Of a stretch of DNA of 64,000 nt, positions 12,272 to 22,921 are shown in pieces. The position numbers and the translations under genes were made by a program. Position 1 is the first letter of the stretch. Every line of letters begins with the position of its first letter. This DNA is from Pseudevernia furfuracea (Eukaryota > Ascomycota > Lecanoromycetes > Lecanorales > Parmeliaceae): contig JAIUPT010000031.1 in the NCBI GenBank assembly GCA_022315425.1, positions 434,001 through 498,000 of the forward strand, written 5' to 3'. The notes under the pieces are model-generated. The model was not told the DNA's origin and did not search any database. It worked only from the letters and a program-made list of their open reading frames with translations.

Positions 12272-13790
12272 ATGGCAGCAGTAAGGCCTATTCATTTGAG
12301 ACCAAGATCGTTTGCTAAAATGCAATCTAGGCTATTACAACAGTCTCAGAGAGCCGCGACTTTCGCGGCCTCAACCTCGTCGCTGCCCATTCTCATATTC
12401 GCGGATTAGGCGTCGATGAAGATACATTAACGCCGCGAGCCTCTTCCCAGGGGCTCGTCGGTCAAGAAAGAGCAAGGAAGGCTGCAGCAGTAATATTACA
12501 GATGGTCAAAGAGGGAAAAATTGCTGGAAGAGCTGTGTTGATCGCTGGTCCACCAAGCACTGGGAAGACAGCAATAGCAATGGGGATGGCTCAGTCGCTA
12601 GGACCGGACACACCTTTCACCATGCTAGCGTCGTCAGAGATTTTTTCGCTGGAGATGTCCAAGACGGAGGCTTTGACGCAGGCGTTCAGAAAATCGATTG
12701 GTGTACGGATAAAGGAGGAGAGCGAGATGATCGAGGGGGAGGTTGTGGAGATACAGATAGATCGGAGCGTAACAGGGGTTCGTGCTATCACTCTGAATAT
12801 TGAGACGGATTACGAGACTAACAGAGACCACCATTGCAGGGCAACAAACAAGGCAAGCTAACCATCAAAACCACCGACATGGAAACGATCTACGATATGG
12901 GCACGAAGATGATCGACTCAATGTCAAAAGAGCGTGTTATGGCCGGCGACGTCATATCAATAGACAAATCGTCCGGCAAGATTACAAAACTAGGCAGATC
13001 ATATACACGATCACGAGACTACGATGCAATGGGTGCAGACACCAAATTCGTGCAGTGTCCAGACGGAGAACTCCAGAAGCGGAAAGAGGTCATACATACA
13101 GTCAGCTTGCACGAAATAGATGTCATCAACTCGAGAACCCAAGGCTTCCTGGCGCTTTTCTCGGGTGACACTGGCGAGATCCGCAGCGAAGTACGGGATC
13201 AGATCAATACAAAGGTGGGGGAGTGGAAAGAGGAGGGCAAGGCTGAGATTGTACCGGGAGTACTATTCATCGATGAAGTACACATGCTCGACATCGAGTG
13301 CTTCTCATACATCAACCGCGCTCTCGAGGACGAGTTGGCGCCCATCGTCATCATGGCAAGCAATCGAGGCAATACCAGGATACGAGGCACAACCTATCGC
13401 TCACCTCACGGTCTTCCCCTGGACTTCTTAGATCGAGTCGTCATTGTCAGCACGCAAGCATACAGCGAAGACGAGATCCGACAGATTTTGTCCATCCGGG
13501 CGCAGGAAGAAGAAGTCGATGTCACAGCCAATGCCCTCGAACTCCTTACCAAGATCGGCAAAGAACGAGGTCTAAGATATGCAAGCAACCTGATCACTAC
13601 ATCCACACTGCTGAGTCAAAAGCGAAAAGCAGATAAGATCGACCAGCAAGATGTCGAGCGGAGCTATATGTTATTCTACGATCCTACAAGGAGTGTCCAG
13701 TTTGTCAGTGATTTCGAGAAGCGCTTTATTGGCGACGAGGGCGCTGTCAGCTTCGCGATTACGAACGGGGATGCTATGGAGATGTCATAG
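12272..13790 (+). CDS. RVB2: RuvB-like AAA+ ATPase 2 (Reptin)
   Basis: Three exons: a 9-base first coding exon 12272-12280 (Met-Ala-Ala), then 12331-12777 and 12840-13790. The introns are 50 and 62 bases, the second with a GACTAAC branch site. The product is 468 residues, the usual length. Walker A is GPPSTGKTA, Walker B with the DExH-like box is VLFIDEVHMLD, and sensor 1 is MASNRGN. The DII insertion domain runs from EGEVVEIQIDRS through KLGRSY. The C-terminal helical lid carries ERGLRYASNLI with the sensor-2 arginine. The protein forms a hetero-hexamer with RVB1 and serves in the SWR1 and INO80 remodellers and the R2TP chaperone. The upstream neighbour encodes H2A.Z, the SWR1 substrate. The downstream gene LIN1 is convergent, only 159 bases away. 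Confidence 0.95.
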
Positions 13791-13949
13791 AGAAACAAAT
13801 GCAGCCATCAGCGTTGGCGTTCTGGTTGGAAAAGCGGTGATAGATCTTGTACCATAATACCCACCGGAAGAGCGACATCCCGTAGAATCCGAACGTGGGT
13901 TTGCTTCGATTATAGATGCATTGGAATCATCCGCTACGGAGCTTCTCTT

Positions 13950-15362
13950 TCATATGAACTCTGCATCTCGACTCCACCGGTCCCAGCCAGCTTCTCTAAA
14001 TTCAACTCTCTCCCCAAAGTATCCAGCATCATTCCACGCAACCATCATACTACCATCATAAGGTCCATTAACCTGCCCTCCATCTCGTCCATCTGACCAC
14101 CGGTACTCCCATTGCTTTGCTTCCCTGACCCCATCCGCACCTTTTTCCCCTTCCTCATCCCGAGGAGCTTCTACCCAGTCCTCGCCGGTCTCGCGGCTAT
14201 ACTGCCGCATCAGTACCTCCCGTTCTGCATCATAAACATCGGTTTGGCCTCTTGAAAAGAGCTGGTCTGCTGCGCCAGTTATTGCTTCGACGGCTTCCCG
14301 CCGCCGTGTCTCTGCTGGGTCTTCAGGGGATTTCTCGTGGTCAACATCCATAGCATCGTCTCCTTTCCGCTTTTTCCTACTTTGCCTATTGGGTTTCTTC
14401 TTTTCCTTGCCTCTCCCCAACCGCGCCAGAGCCTCGAGCACCGTCTCTCCTCGCTCAAGGTAGGGTATCAGCGTCTTCAGGATATCACTTGTAAGTATTG
14501 CATCATCCTCTTTCCTCTTTTGCCTCCTCTCCTCGTCTCTCTTATCTGCTGCTTCTTTCGCTTTCTTCATATCTCTCTTCGACACCCCCTCTAGCCACGA
14601 ATCGTGCACCGCATCTGGATCCGCCGCCTTCCTCACGAAGTTACCCTGCGCATCAAACCTGCCTTCTTCCTGTTCGTTCTTCATGTTGAAAGCATCGAGC
14701 TTCGGCGCGTGTTCTTTTTTCCCTCCAGCTCCGATCTCCTCGTCGACATCTCCCACATCAGCTCTTTCTTCCTCTCCAACATCACTCTCACTACTACTAT
14801 CCACCTCTTTGCTTTTTGCTTTTCGTTGAGGAGCACCATTTCCGTTTATGAGCAGATCCCCACTGACATGGCCTCCGCTTTTACTCCCGGCAACCTGCCC
14901 CTCAATCTCATTCTCCCCAAGAAAATGCACTTCCTTCCTTTTCTTCTTCCCCTCCCCCACGACCTCCTCGTCCTCATCCCCGTCCTTCACGTCCTCATCT
15001 AAATCCGCAAACATATCATTCTCTTCTTCCTGCTTTCCCCCGTTTCCACTCCCACCAACGCCTCCCTTCTTCTTTATCTCTTTAGCCTTAGCTTCAGCTC
15101 TCCCATCGAAGCCTTCATTCGAAGAATCCGACTCGTAACCATCAATATTTACCGCATTGCGTTTCGTTTGCTGGCCCCTCTTCCCAATCTCGTCGGCTTC
15201 GAGGATTGCATCCTCTTCCGGAGCATCTGGGGCAAGGGCAGAAGGGTTACGGACATCGAAGCGGGGTTTCTTTAACGACGGGCCCTCTTCCTCGAGATAG
15301 TGGGTGCGAGCGAATTCTTCGCCGCCGCGGCTGGGGCGGGGAGCTGGACGGCGATTAGGCAT
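13950..15362 (-). CDS. LIN1: GYF-domain U5 snRNP protein (LIN1/CD2BP2 homologue)
   Basis: A single-exon protein of 470 residues with an ATG at 15360-15362. The N-terminal two thirds is charged and disordered, with long Glu/Asp/Lys runs and an early THYLEEEGPSLKKPRFDVRNP segment. This type of segment occurs in CD2BP2 relatives just before the acidic region. The C-terminus holds a GYF domain from about residue 405: EYRW, then GPYDGSMMVAWNDAGYF, then VEFRE. The second position of the canonical GPF is Tyr here. GYF domains bind proline-rich peptides. The yeast and human relatives associate with the U5 snRNP component Prp8/Prp6 before tri-snRNP assembly, so a nuclear role in splicing is expected. 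The gene is divergent to UFD1 with 250 bases between start codons, which implies a shared promoter. Confidence 0.85.
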   Translation of the reverse strand: MPNRRPAPRPSRGGEEFARTHYLEEEGPSLKKPRFDVRNPSALAPDAPEEDAILEADEIGKRGQQTKRNAVNIDGYESDSSNEGFDGRAEAKAKEIKKKGGVGGSGNGGKQEEENDMFADLDEDVKDGDEDEEVVGEGKKKRKEVHFLGENEIEGQVAGSKSGGHVSGDLLINGNGAPQRKAKSKEVDSSSESDVGEEERADVGDVDEEIGAGGKKEHAPKLDAFNMKNEQEEGRFDAQGNFVRKAADPDAVHDSWLEGVSKRDMKKAKEAADKRDEERRQKRKEDDAILTSDILKTLIPYLERGETVLEALARLGRGKEKKKPNRQSRKKRKGDDAMDVDHEKSPEDPAETRRREAVEAITGAADQLFSRGQTDVYDAEREVLMRQYSRETGEDWVEAPRDEEGEKGADGVREAKQWEYRWSDGRDGGQVNGPYDGSMMVAWNDAGYFGERVEFREAGWDRWSRDAEFI

Positions 15363-15612
15363 GGTGGGGTTGAGTGTTGTTTTATAGTCAGGAGCAGCTA
15401 GAAATTTTGATCATAGTGTAATGTGAAATAAGTATAGATGAGGACTTAAGAACTAGTACCATCAGAGTGAGCTCAAGGAGGTTGACCTTCAGGCGTCATC
15501 CCGCAGCGTGTTTTACCGAGCTTCTGCCAGCTTTAACAATCAACATCACTTCAACTCTGAATCAACACAATCCGAACTCCTCCTCTTTGTTATCAGCCTT
15601 ATAACTTTCAGA
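15363..15612. promoter_or_regulatory. Shared promoter of LIN1 and UFD1
   Basis: Only 250 bases separate the divergent start codons, so both core promoters and both 5' leaders must fit here. I see no distinctive motif. Confidence 0.45.
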
Positions 15613-16950
15613 ATGGTAAGATACCTGTTTCCACTTCTAAGCTTTCAACCCCCACTTCACTAACCTTCACCCTCAGTTCAACCCAGGCTTCTTTCAAGAC
15701 GACGACCACATGTCCGGCATGTTTCCCCCAGGTATGATGGGCAGAGCGGGCGGAATGCCACCTCGCCGCTTCGACGAATATTACCGCTGTTACCCCGTCG
15801 CCATGCTGCCCGGTCCTGAACGAGAAAACGTGAACCACGGCGGAAAAGTGATGATGCCGCCCAGTGCTCTTGACAAGTTGACACGCCTACACATCACATA
15901 TCCTATGCTCTTCGAGCTGATAAATGGGAATAAGGACACTATGACTCATGGGGGTGTGTTGGAATTCATTGCGGAGGAGGGGAAGATATATTTGCCTTAT
16001 TGGGTACCACCATTCCAAACATATCATGATTTAGTGGCATTTTGTTAATGAGATCCGGCGTCTAGATGCTCGAAACTCTCTCCCTCGAACCCGGCGACCT
16101 CCTACAAATCAAATCCACCGACCTTCCTTCAGGCCAATTTGTCAAACTTCAAGCCCAATCCACCACCTTCCTCGACATCTCTGACCCAAAAGCCGTCCTC
16201 GAAAACGCCTTCCGAAATTTCTCCTGCCTAACCGTTGGCGATGTCTTCACCTTTGCATACAATGACAGTGTTTATTCCATGAAAGTGCTTGAGACGAAAC
16301 CGGGCATCGCTGCAAACGGAGCTATTAGTGTACTCGAGACGGATCTTGAAGTTGACTTCGCCCCTCCAGTGGGCTATGAAGAGCCCAAACGCGTCAGCGG
16401 TACCAGCACACCTAGATCAACGACGGGCGGTTTACCGGCAGGGGGAATGTTACATAACTCCGGCACCATGTCTCAAGCAATCAACTACGCCTCCATAGCA
16501 CCTTCATCTTCCACATCAGCAGATGGCGCAAAAGCTGTATCCTCGAATTTCCTCCTAGGCGGCCAAAAGCTCAACGCGCGAAAAGGCGGTAAAGCACCCA
16601 CACCTAAAGCATCCACCCCGGTCGCAGGCGCTTCGACGAACCCCCCCTCAACTACCATCAGACGCACAAACGGACCGCAACCACTTCGCCTGCCGCCGGG
16701 GAAATTATTTTTCGGCTACGAAGTCAAACCTGTGCGTAAGACCGGCGACCAAAAAGAGAAAATAGACGATGACAGCAAGCCCAAGTTCCAGGGTCAAGGG
16801 CAGACGTTGAGAGGAGGCTTAAAGCGCAAGGGTGCGGAGTCAGATGTTGTTGAGAAGATAGAAAAGGGCAAGGAGGCGGAGAAGAAAGATCCCAGTTCAG
16901 GAGGTGGGCAGAAATTAGGTGGGAGGACGTTGAGGGATTCGTCGAAATGA
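15613..16950 (+). CDS. UFD1: Ubiquitin fusion degradation protein 1
   Basis: Three exons. The first coding exon is just the ATG (15613-15615), followed by intron 15616-15676, exon 15677-16003, intron 16004-16065 and exon 16066-16950. The product is 404 residues. The conserved UFD1 double-psi barrel domain is plain: RRFDEYYRCYPVAML, GGKVMMPPSALDKLTRL, YPMLFEL, GVLEFIAEEGKIYLPYW joined to MLETLSLEPGDLLQIKS, and the LPSGQFVKLQ-type surface. A fungal Ser/Thr/Lys-rich C-terminus follows, with a short PLRLPPGKLFFGYEV motif near its middle. UFD1 pairs with NPL4 as the substrate-recruiting cofactor of Cdc48/p97 in ER-associated and nuclear ubiquitin-dependent degradation. The ATG-only exon is a strong reason to distrust unspliced start calls at this locus. 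Confidence 0.93.
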
Positions 16951-17164
16951 GACAACCGTGTAGATAGATAGGCATGGCTGGCGTTGCAGGCAGGGTTGCA
17001 TAGCGAAAGTACAATTTCTAACGGTACGTCCTCAATGGTAGGCCCTTGTACTAAAGTCTGATCATGAAAATGAAACGAAGCATCTGCACTTGTAGTCACA
17101 CTTGATGATGTTTTGGGCCAAGGTTCCTCAAACGCAAAACCCATTCGCAAGCCCTTTTTCTCAA

Positions 17165-17495
17165 AGCGTCCTTATTGCAATATCTCAGCTTGGATAGCCC
17201 AAGTATGATATCGCCCGGGCGTGGGGCTTTTACTGTCCTCAAGGTCGTGAATGAACAGCGAGCTGGCTCTTCACCCTCCTCGCTGATTGATCCCCCATTG
17301 CACAGGCAGTAGATGCGCCTCCTGATCTTCTGAAGGGGCATGGCACGCCGCGCTTATGGCGGCACTGCACGTTGACACGAGTGGCATGTCACTGGATTGA
17401 GGACGATAGGCATTGGCTGTAAGAACCAGTACAACGAATGCTCCAAGGCAGATAGCCAGGAGGATGTCAGTACTTGGTACAGAACGGTGGGGCAT
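17165..17495 (-). pseudogene. C-terminal relic of a large fungal membrane protein
   Basis: On the minus strand a hydrophobic segment (ILLAICLGAFVVLVLTANAY) is followed by MPLVSTCSAAISAACHAP and LLPVQWG. After a one-base frame change comes ISEEGEEPARCSFTTLRTVK and APRPGDIILG. From memory this matches the end of a widespread multi-pass Pezizomycotina family (DUF6536-type), whose C-terminus has the same final helix and SAAISAACHPP block. Upstream parts of the expected 600-700-residue protein are absent. The frameshift and truncation make it a dead fragment. The family name is the less certain part; the fragment itself is well supported by the motif order. Confidence 0.5.
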
Positions 17496-17763
17496 TCTTG
17501 TGACATAGCAACGAGAACAGCTCTGGTACTGTATCCGCGATACATGGTGGTAAGAAGATGCGGAGTACCTCGACTAAGCCGCCCGAATATACGAAGTAGT
17601 GCTGACAGAAAAGATGCTTTCGGAGATCAGCCAATGAAATGTAGTATTTGATTGTCCATGTGGAGCTGGAGTAGCTGGCTGTGTGCCTCTCTGCTATGCT
17701 GGCAGAGAGTGCTCTTAATTCAATCTTCATGCTGGTGTATGCTGCACTGCTACGAACTTCGAA

Positions 17764-19110
17764 ATGTCGTCTTCCAGAACGTCTGAGGGTTTTGGTCTAG
17801 GCCAGACATCATTTCTGGTAGGCGCTCTGTTTGTTCACTCATTTAGTGACACTGACCCTCCGTTCTAGGGTCCCGTGTGGGGCAGCACCTGGATTTCCTT
17901 CATCTTTGTTCTATTTAGAGGGTACTTCCGACTTAGGATATTCCGCCGTCTATTCTTCGACGATGCCTTGGTCCTTTTGGCCTGGGTCATTCTCCTCACT
18001 ACGGCAGTGATATGGCAAAAAGGAGTTTTACATCATTTATTATGTCTTCGATATCAGTGATGGAGTTATTCATCCGCCCTCAGCCGACCTATGGGAGTTG
18101 GCAGACAAGCAAGTTCATCAAGGACTCGCTGTGGTGTGTCAAATTTGCGCTCATGGCGCTTTTCAAAAAATTGGGTCGAAATGTCAGAGGACAGAAGCCT
18201 CTCTGGTGGTTCGTCCTTCTGTTCACGATTGCTACCTTGGCCATTTCTATTGGGATCTAAGCGTATGGATGCGTGTTCGGGGATATCGAGAAAATATCAG
18301 GTCGGTCAACAGGTGATTGAAACGGATACCTTCTAAGAAGACTCAGCAAAATGTGACCAGCCGGCAGAAGGGAGATACATAAGTGCGACATTGCGCGTCC
18401 AAGCCGGGGTCGACGTTGTTTCAGACTGCTTTAGTAAGTAGAATGTCTATAACTGCAACACTTACTGCATGTGAGACTTAACAGTCACCATTATCCCTAT
18501 CACGCTTCTCTGGGTCGTCCGCCTCAATCTCCGATTAAAGTTGGAAATCTGCGCCGTGTCCTGCCTTACCCTCTTTACCATGATCACCGCAATAGTGAGA
18601 GTGATCATGAGTATCAATGGACCGAGAGAGGATGACCCATGGATATTTTCGTGGTCGGCGATCGAATCTGCAACTAGTACAGTACCCGCCTCTCCATGGG
18701 ACTGCTTTATCAGAACCTCTCTCGATAAATGAAAACAGGAAGCACCGCAACACCATTGTACCAGCGCCATTAGGAATCGAACCTAATACGAACTGAATAC
18801 ATCCGACCACGGAAAATAGCTTACGTAACCAAAATTCCATAGCGATCATAATCTCTTGCCTATCGCGCGTCTTTGAAAAAAAAGAACCCGTGAAGAAGCA
18901 TTACCCTAGCACCACAAGCGCCTACGGTCTAAAGGATGCGTCCGACTTCTCGTCCACAAAACTCCATCAAGGCGAAAGATCAAGCCGAGGAGGCAAGCCG
19001 AGCTCTACTAGCATAGCGGATGAGGAACTCGTGTGCCTCTATCAAATGCCATCCATGTGCGGAACGACTACGTGGTTGTTCATCCAGCATCCACGTAAAC
19101 GAGAGCGATC
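17764..19110 (+). pseudogene. Broken rhodopsin/PTH11-type seven-helix membrane protein
   Basis: The order of conserved blocks is that of the fungal rhodopsin-fold (PTH11-like) membrane family. Exon 1 at 17764 is joined over a GTAGGC...CTAG intron to WGSTWISFIFVLFRGYFRLR and FFDDALVLLAW. Then, in another frame, comes IYYVFDISDGVIHPPSADLW, and in a third WCVKFALMALFKKLGRNVRG with LWWFVLLFTIATLAISIG. A shifted CVFGDIEKIS follows, then RVQAGVDVVSDC, a normal GTAAGT...ACAG intron, and VTIIPITLLWVVRLNLR. The tail carries HYPSTTSAYGL and a shifted NAIHVRNDYVV. At least four frame changes are needed, so the gene is dead, but most helices are still readable and decay looks fairly recent. Intact relatives are plasma-membrane receptors or sensors. 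Confidence 0.65.
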
Positions 19111-19715
19111 TATCCAGACGCGACCCAGCGCTACTACGGGATCGGTTGGCCACAAACCCCGGCTTTTGCACTTTCAAAGAATTCGCCTCACATGGGAGGG
19201 AGGGAGCCTGCCAGCCACGTCGGCGAACTCAAAGCTCGCTGGAAAATTGAGAGAAACCATTATTGGAATAGGAATGTGAAATTGGGCATCCGGATCCGTG
19301 TCGGTTTGCCAAAAAAAAAAAAAGCGAGGTATGGTTCTTTTTTCGGATTTTGCACCAAATAACCCAACTCACTCATGGAAAACGTCTGTATTCACCGTCC
19401 CGAATGTAATGCTGTTGGAGAGAGAGGCTTCTTCTCCTTGAACATTTTGGTTTTCCACCGGTTTTGACATGGGCTGGCGAGCGATCAATCAGTCGGTAGA
19501 CGTGGGAATCAATGATTGAGAGATGGTAAATTCCAAGTTATTGTTCATTCGATATCCTTTGCATGCTGGCGGAAGATATATACGGTCTGTTTACCACACA
19601 TCTCTCTCCTCCACCAGCGGTAAAATGAATGCCACAACCCGGCGGCACCAAACATCAGGGCCCACAGCCATGATCCAGCAACGTCAGCACCCAGAACCAC
19701 CCTCTCCCTCCTGCG

Positions 19716-19742
19716 CATCATCATCATCATCATCATCATCAT
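19716..19742. repeat. (CAT)n microsatellite
   Basis: Nine consecutive CAT units lie immediately past the stop codon of the minus-strand Myb-like gene, presumably in its 3' UTR. Confidence 0.85.
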
Positions 19743-19748
19743 CCACCT

Positions 19749-20662
19749 TCACCGCCGCTTCTTCACAGCCTCAATCGCATCCCCATCTCCCTCACCCTCA
19801 GCACCCACACTCGCCTTGCGCTTCCTGCCACGCTTCCTAGGCTGCTTTCCACCACTCCCTTCTCCAGATCCCGCCCCCTCCCCCTCCTCCTCCTCCTCCT
19901 GTTTGACCTTGGCACCGCCGCGTCTGCGGACTTGAGGAGCCGCCGGGCCTGCGACGGCAGGGGCGCCAGGGAGGGCATTGGCTTCTTTGCGCAGGATTCG
20001 GAGGTGTTCAGTGATAGCTCTGGGTGTGGCGCCTGGGGGTTGTGGGATGTCAATTTGCACGGTTCCCACCGTGGGGAGCTTTTGACAAGGTGTGTGTGTG
20101 TGTGTGTATGTGTGTGTGTATATGTGTGTGTGTGTGTATGTGTGTGTGTATATGTGTGTGTGTGTGTATGTGTGTGTATGTGTGTGTGTGTGTGTGCATG
20201 TGTGCGCGGGGAAGGTTGGGGAAGGGGAAAGGGAAGCGCATCTGACCTGGGAAATGAGTGGCGAATTCAGCGGCGTCGACATCCTTGTTGCTGACGAGGT
20301 TGATGATTTTGAGCAAGAACTGGCGAGTGACGCGTTAGTGGGATTTCGGCTGGCCGTCTCTCAAGGTCTCGGCTTCTGATGTGTTGGGCGGAGGGGTCGA
20401 GGGATTTCTGGAGTGGGAGATGGGAAGTGTAGCTTTGTAGCCGTTCAGCTGGGTCGAGAATGGGAGGCATACCTTGCGCTCATTCTCTGGAGTCCAGGAC
20501 TGTAAGAGAGGTTGTTAGCATGAGATAAAGGTTTGAGTGAGGGGTTGAGTTGGAGGCGACGTGGATGATGTGAAACATTTCCAGCGTTTGAATGAGAGGA
20601 TTTGCAGAACAAGAGAACAGAAGAAAAACGTGATGGCCAGGAGTTCTGCTTACCACGGGCAT
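19749..20662 (-). CDS. Small Myb-like nuclear protein
   Basis: Four exons on the minus strand: 20662-20654 (Met-Pro-Val), 20499-20473, 20319-20247 and 20032-19749. All introns are GT-AG and phase-consistent, giving 130 residues. The spliced N-terminus reads SWTPENERKFLLKIINLV, then DAAEFATHFPG joined to ATPRAITEHLRILRKEA. This is the three-helix Myb/SANT-like layout seen in many short Pezizomycotina nuclear proteins. The C-terminal half has a poly-Glu run (KQEEEEEG), a basic PRKRGRKRKAS stretch that fits a nuclear localisation signal, and a terminal KKRR. A nuclear DNA- or chromatin-associated role is inferred from the fold and composition only. Intron 3 (20033-20246) contains a 116-base TG/CA microsatellite. 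An unspliced frame through that repeat gives a spurious Thr-His repeat protein, which I discard. Confidence 0.75.
20091..20206. repeat. (TG)n/(CA)n microsatellite inside an intron
   Basis: About 116 bases of TG with regular TA and occasional CA interruptions lie wholly within intron 3 of the Myb-like gene. On the coding strand it is CA-rich and pyrimidine-alternating, ending about 58 bases before the acceptor. Confidence 0.9.
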
Positions 20663-22921
20663 CTTGGCAGTTGTTTGAAAGTTGTCAAGCGGTCGTGATG
20701 CTTGTTGGTGATCTTGGATGGTTTATTTCGACGACTGTCATTTGTTTTAACCTGGTTTCAGTTTGAGCTGAGAGGAAGAATTCTCACATGTGATGCAGAC
20801 GGTGGTCAAGAAAATCCTGGAATTTAGCATTCGAGAGTGGAAGATGTCAAGTCGTTGCCGAAGTTTTGGCAGACTAAAGTTTTAGACAGAAAAGTCCCAG
20901 TGAATGCAGCGGAACCTTACTATTGAACAGGTGAAGCTGGCTTTCTTTCCAGATGGGCAATCCCTTAGTTCGATAGAGAAAAGGGCGAGAAATAGAGACA
21001 ACGTAATATTTCAGAAGGTAGAAGGGGAAGTAGAACATCGTCATCACTTGCAATGGCCAAGATGGCTAAGAGCCTGGATTAATTTTCCCCTTTCTTCGAT
21101 GCCGACCTTAAATAAGACTCATGTTCTTGTACACGAAGTGTGGACCGAATGTCAACAATGGCAATACTTACGGTGGCAGCGGCCCCAGTATACGTTGATT
21201 CTAGAAGCTCGTTTCCCTTGCTGCAGTCTGGATTGATGACATTTTCCCGCCTTTGAGAGAGTTAGATGAGCGGCGAAGGAATATGGGCTTGGCCCTTCTT
21301 CTACTATTGTGCTGGCGCAAGGGGTTCACCTCGTGGCTGGTTTTGTTGGGCTTTCTTTCACCTTTTGGTCGCCTGCATGTCCATCGATCCCTTCCCTTTC
21401 TTGCTGTGACGCAGGCAAGGAACCACTGTGGGCCGGTATAAAATAGCACCCCCCTAATCATGTTCGGCAGCGCAGATAGGAGAAGGAGATCTGTCAACGT
21501 GCTGGGGGGGTATTCCCCCGTGATTTGTGCAACCCAGGTGGCAAGAGACCTTGGCACCCTGCCACCGGCGGCTACTACATAGGGTATCTTGTAAGTTGAT
21601 AGAGCCTTCGTGGATACACCGTACTGGCGACGTGGACGAGTGGAACCCTAGACCAATCCGTGGCGTCCCGGGGGACGTAATCCTTTCAACTGCTGCACCG
21701 TATGGCACAATTGAGAACGATGTCTTTTAGAGCGACACTGAATAAAAAGGTATGTAGACGCTACTCTAGACTACTCGCAGTGTAGCATGGACTGGAGACG
21801 GTCCAAAAACATGACGAGGCACTCAAACTCTCCTCTCCCCTCAGGCAACCTCCTCGATCATCCTAATCCGGAGCGCTTCAAGGGCCGTCCACTCAACATC
21901 CTGCCCGAATCTCCGGTCTTCTCCCACACAGACTCTGCCATTCCAGGGTATGCGGCCAGACTCACGGCGGTTTATAACAAACGACAGGTGCTGCTATAGT
22001 GTGCGATTCCGACCAGCTTCCCAGAGTGGTGGCCGAAAGTCATAGCCTAAGCGTTGGACAGCCCTCTGCTTTGGTGGGGCGGATAGGAGTTGGAAAGCCA
22101 GGCAAATACCCAGTGTCTTTCGAATGAAGCTGGATTTGGGGCGATCGTGGGGGATGCTATCGTCGTTCTGATGTTTTCGGTCTGCATGGTCAGTGTTGAA
22201 ATATTCAAATTGAAGGATACGATGCCATCAAAAGATTTTGTTGTTGGGGATCATTGATGTGTAAATGGCAGGCTAAGATCCCCGATTTGGAGCACTTAAG
22301 AGGGGAAACACCCAATCAAAATGAGTTGGACCAATGGCCTCCGACTCGAAGAAATGCATATCACAGGCGCGACTGGAGGCAAACGGAATGATATTAGATC
22401 TATTAATGCGGTCAAGATACTGGCACGACTATCTGATTGCAATTCTTAGAGCACGAAAGACTTATGCAAACCACCTTTTCATCCTGATCCGGCAGGCTCG
22501 TCAACTACCACCCCAAAAACTTAGATGTACTTGAAGATATGACTGGAATGAGGTGATGCTGTGGCCCTTCCCAGCCGAGCAGATGCGGCGACTGTGGGTG
22601 TAGGTAACTGTGTGTCCGTATCGTGCGTTCCCGGAGCGCCTAGAGCTCCAGCGTTTGCAATGGTAATGGGGAGGAAGGGTCTCGGTGCCGTATTTGATTA
22701 AAGAGTGTAACAAAAAGCAGGTAGCGAAGATGGCGAGAGTAAATACGTTACGGAAGAAATTGAAAATTGTTGACCAATCTCAAAGATCGGGGGGGATCCC
22801 ATCAAAAACCAAGCATGGGAATGGATAAAGGGTAGCCCCTGTTTTGTTGTCTAGGTGTCATATCATCATCCGTCGTGATTCATGTTGTTGACAGAGCCGA
22901 GCAGTCTTCGAAGCCCAGCGG
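20663..22921. other. Intergenic, no gene recognised
   Basis: About 2.3 kb holds short frames only. The longest on either strand (about 118 codons, 21201-21557, minus) has no motif I recognise. The right part is the 3' flank of the RRM+R3H gene. Confidence 0.35.

Noticed and set aside
18770..18786. A T-arm-like hairpin (stem of five pairs with TTCGATT loop) on the minus strand resembling a tRNA B box
   Set aside because: No matching acceptor stem, A box or anticodon arm within tRNA distance; it lies near the receptor pseudogene.
20050..20316. Thr-His repeat protein on the minus strand
   Set aside because: Translation through an intron that is a TG/CA microsatellite; splicing removes it.
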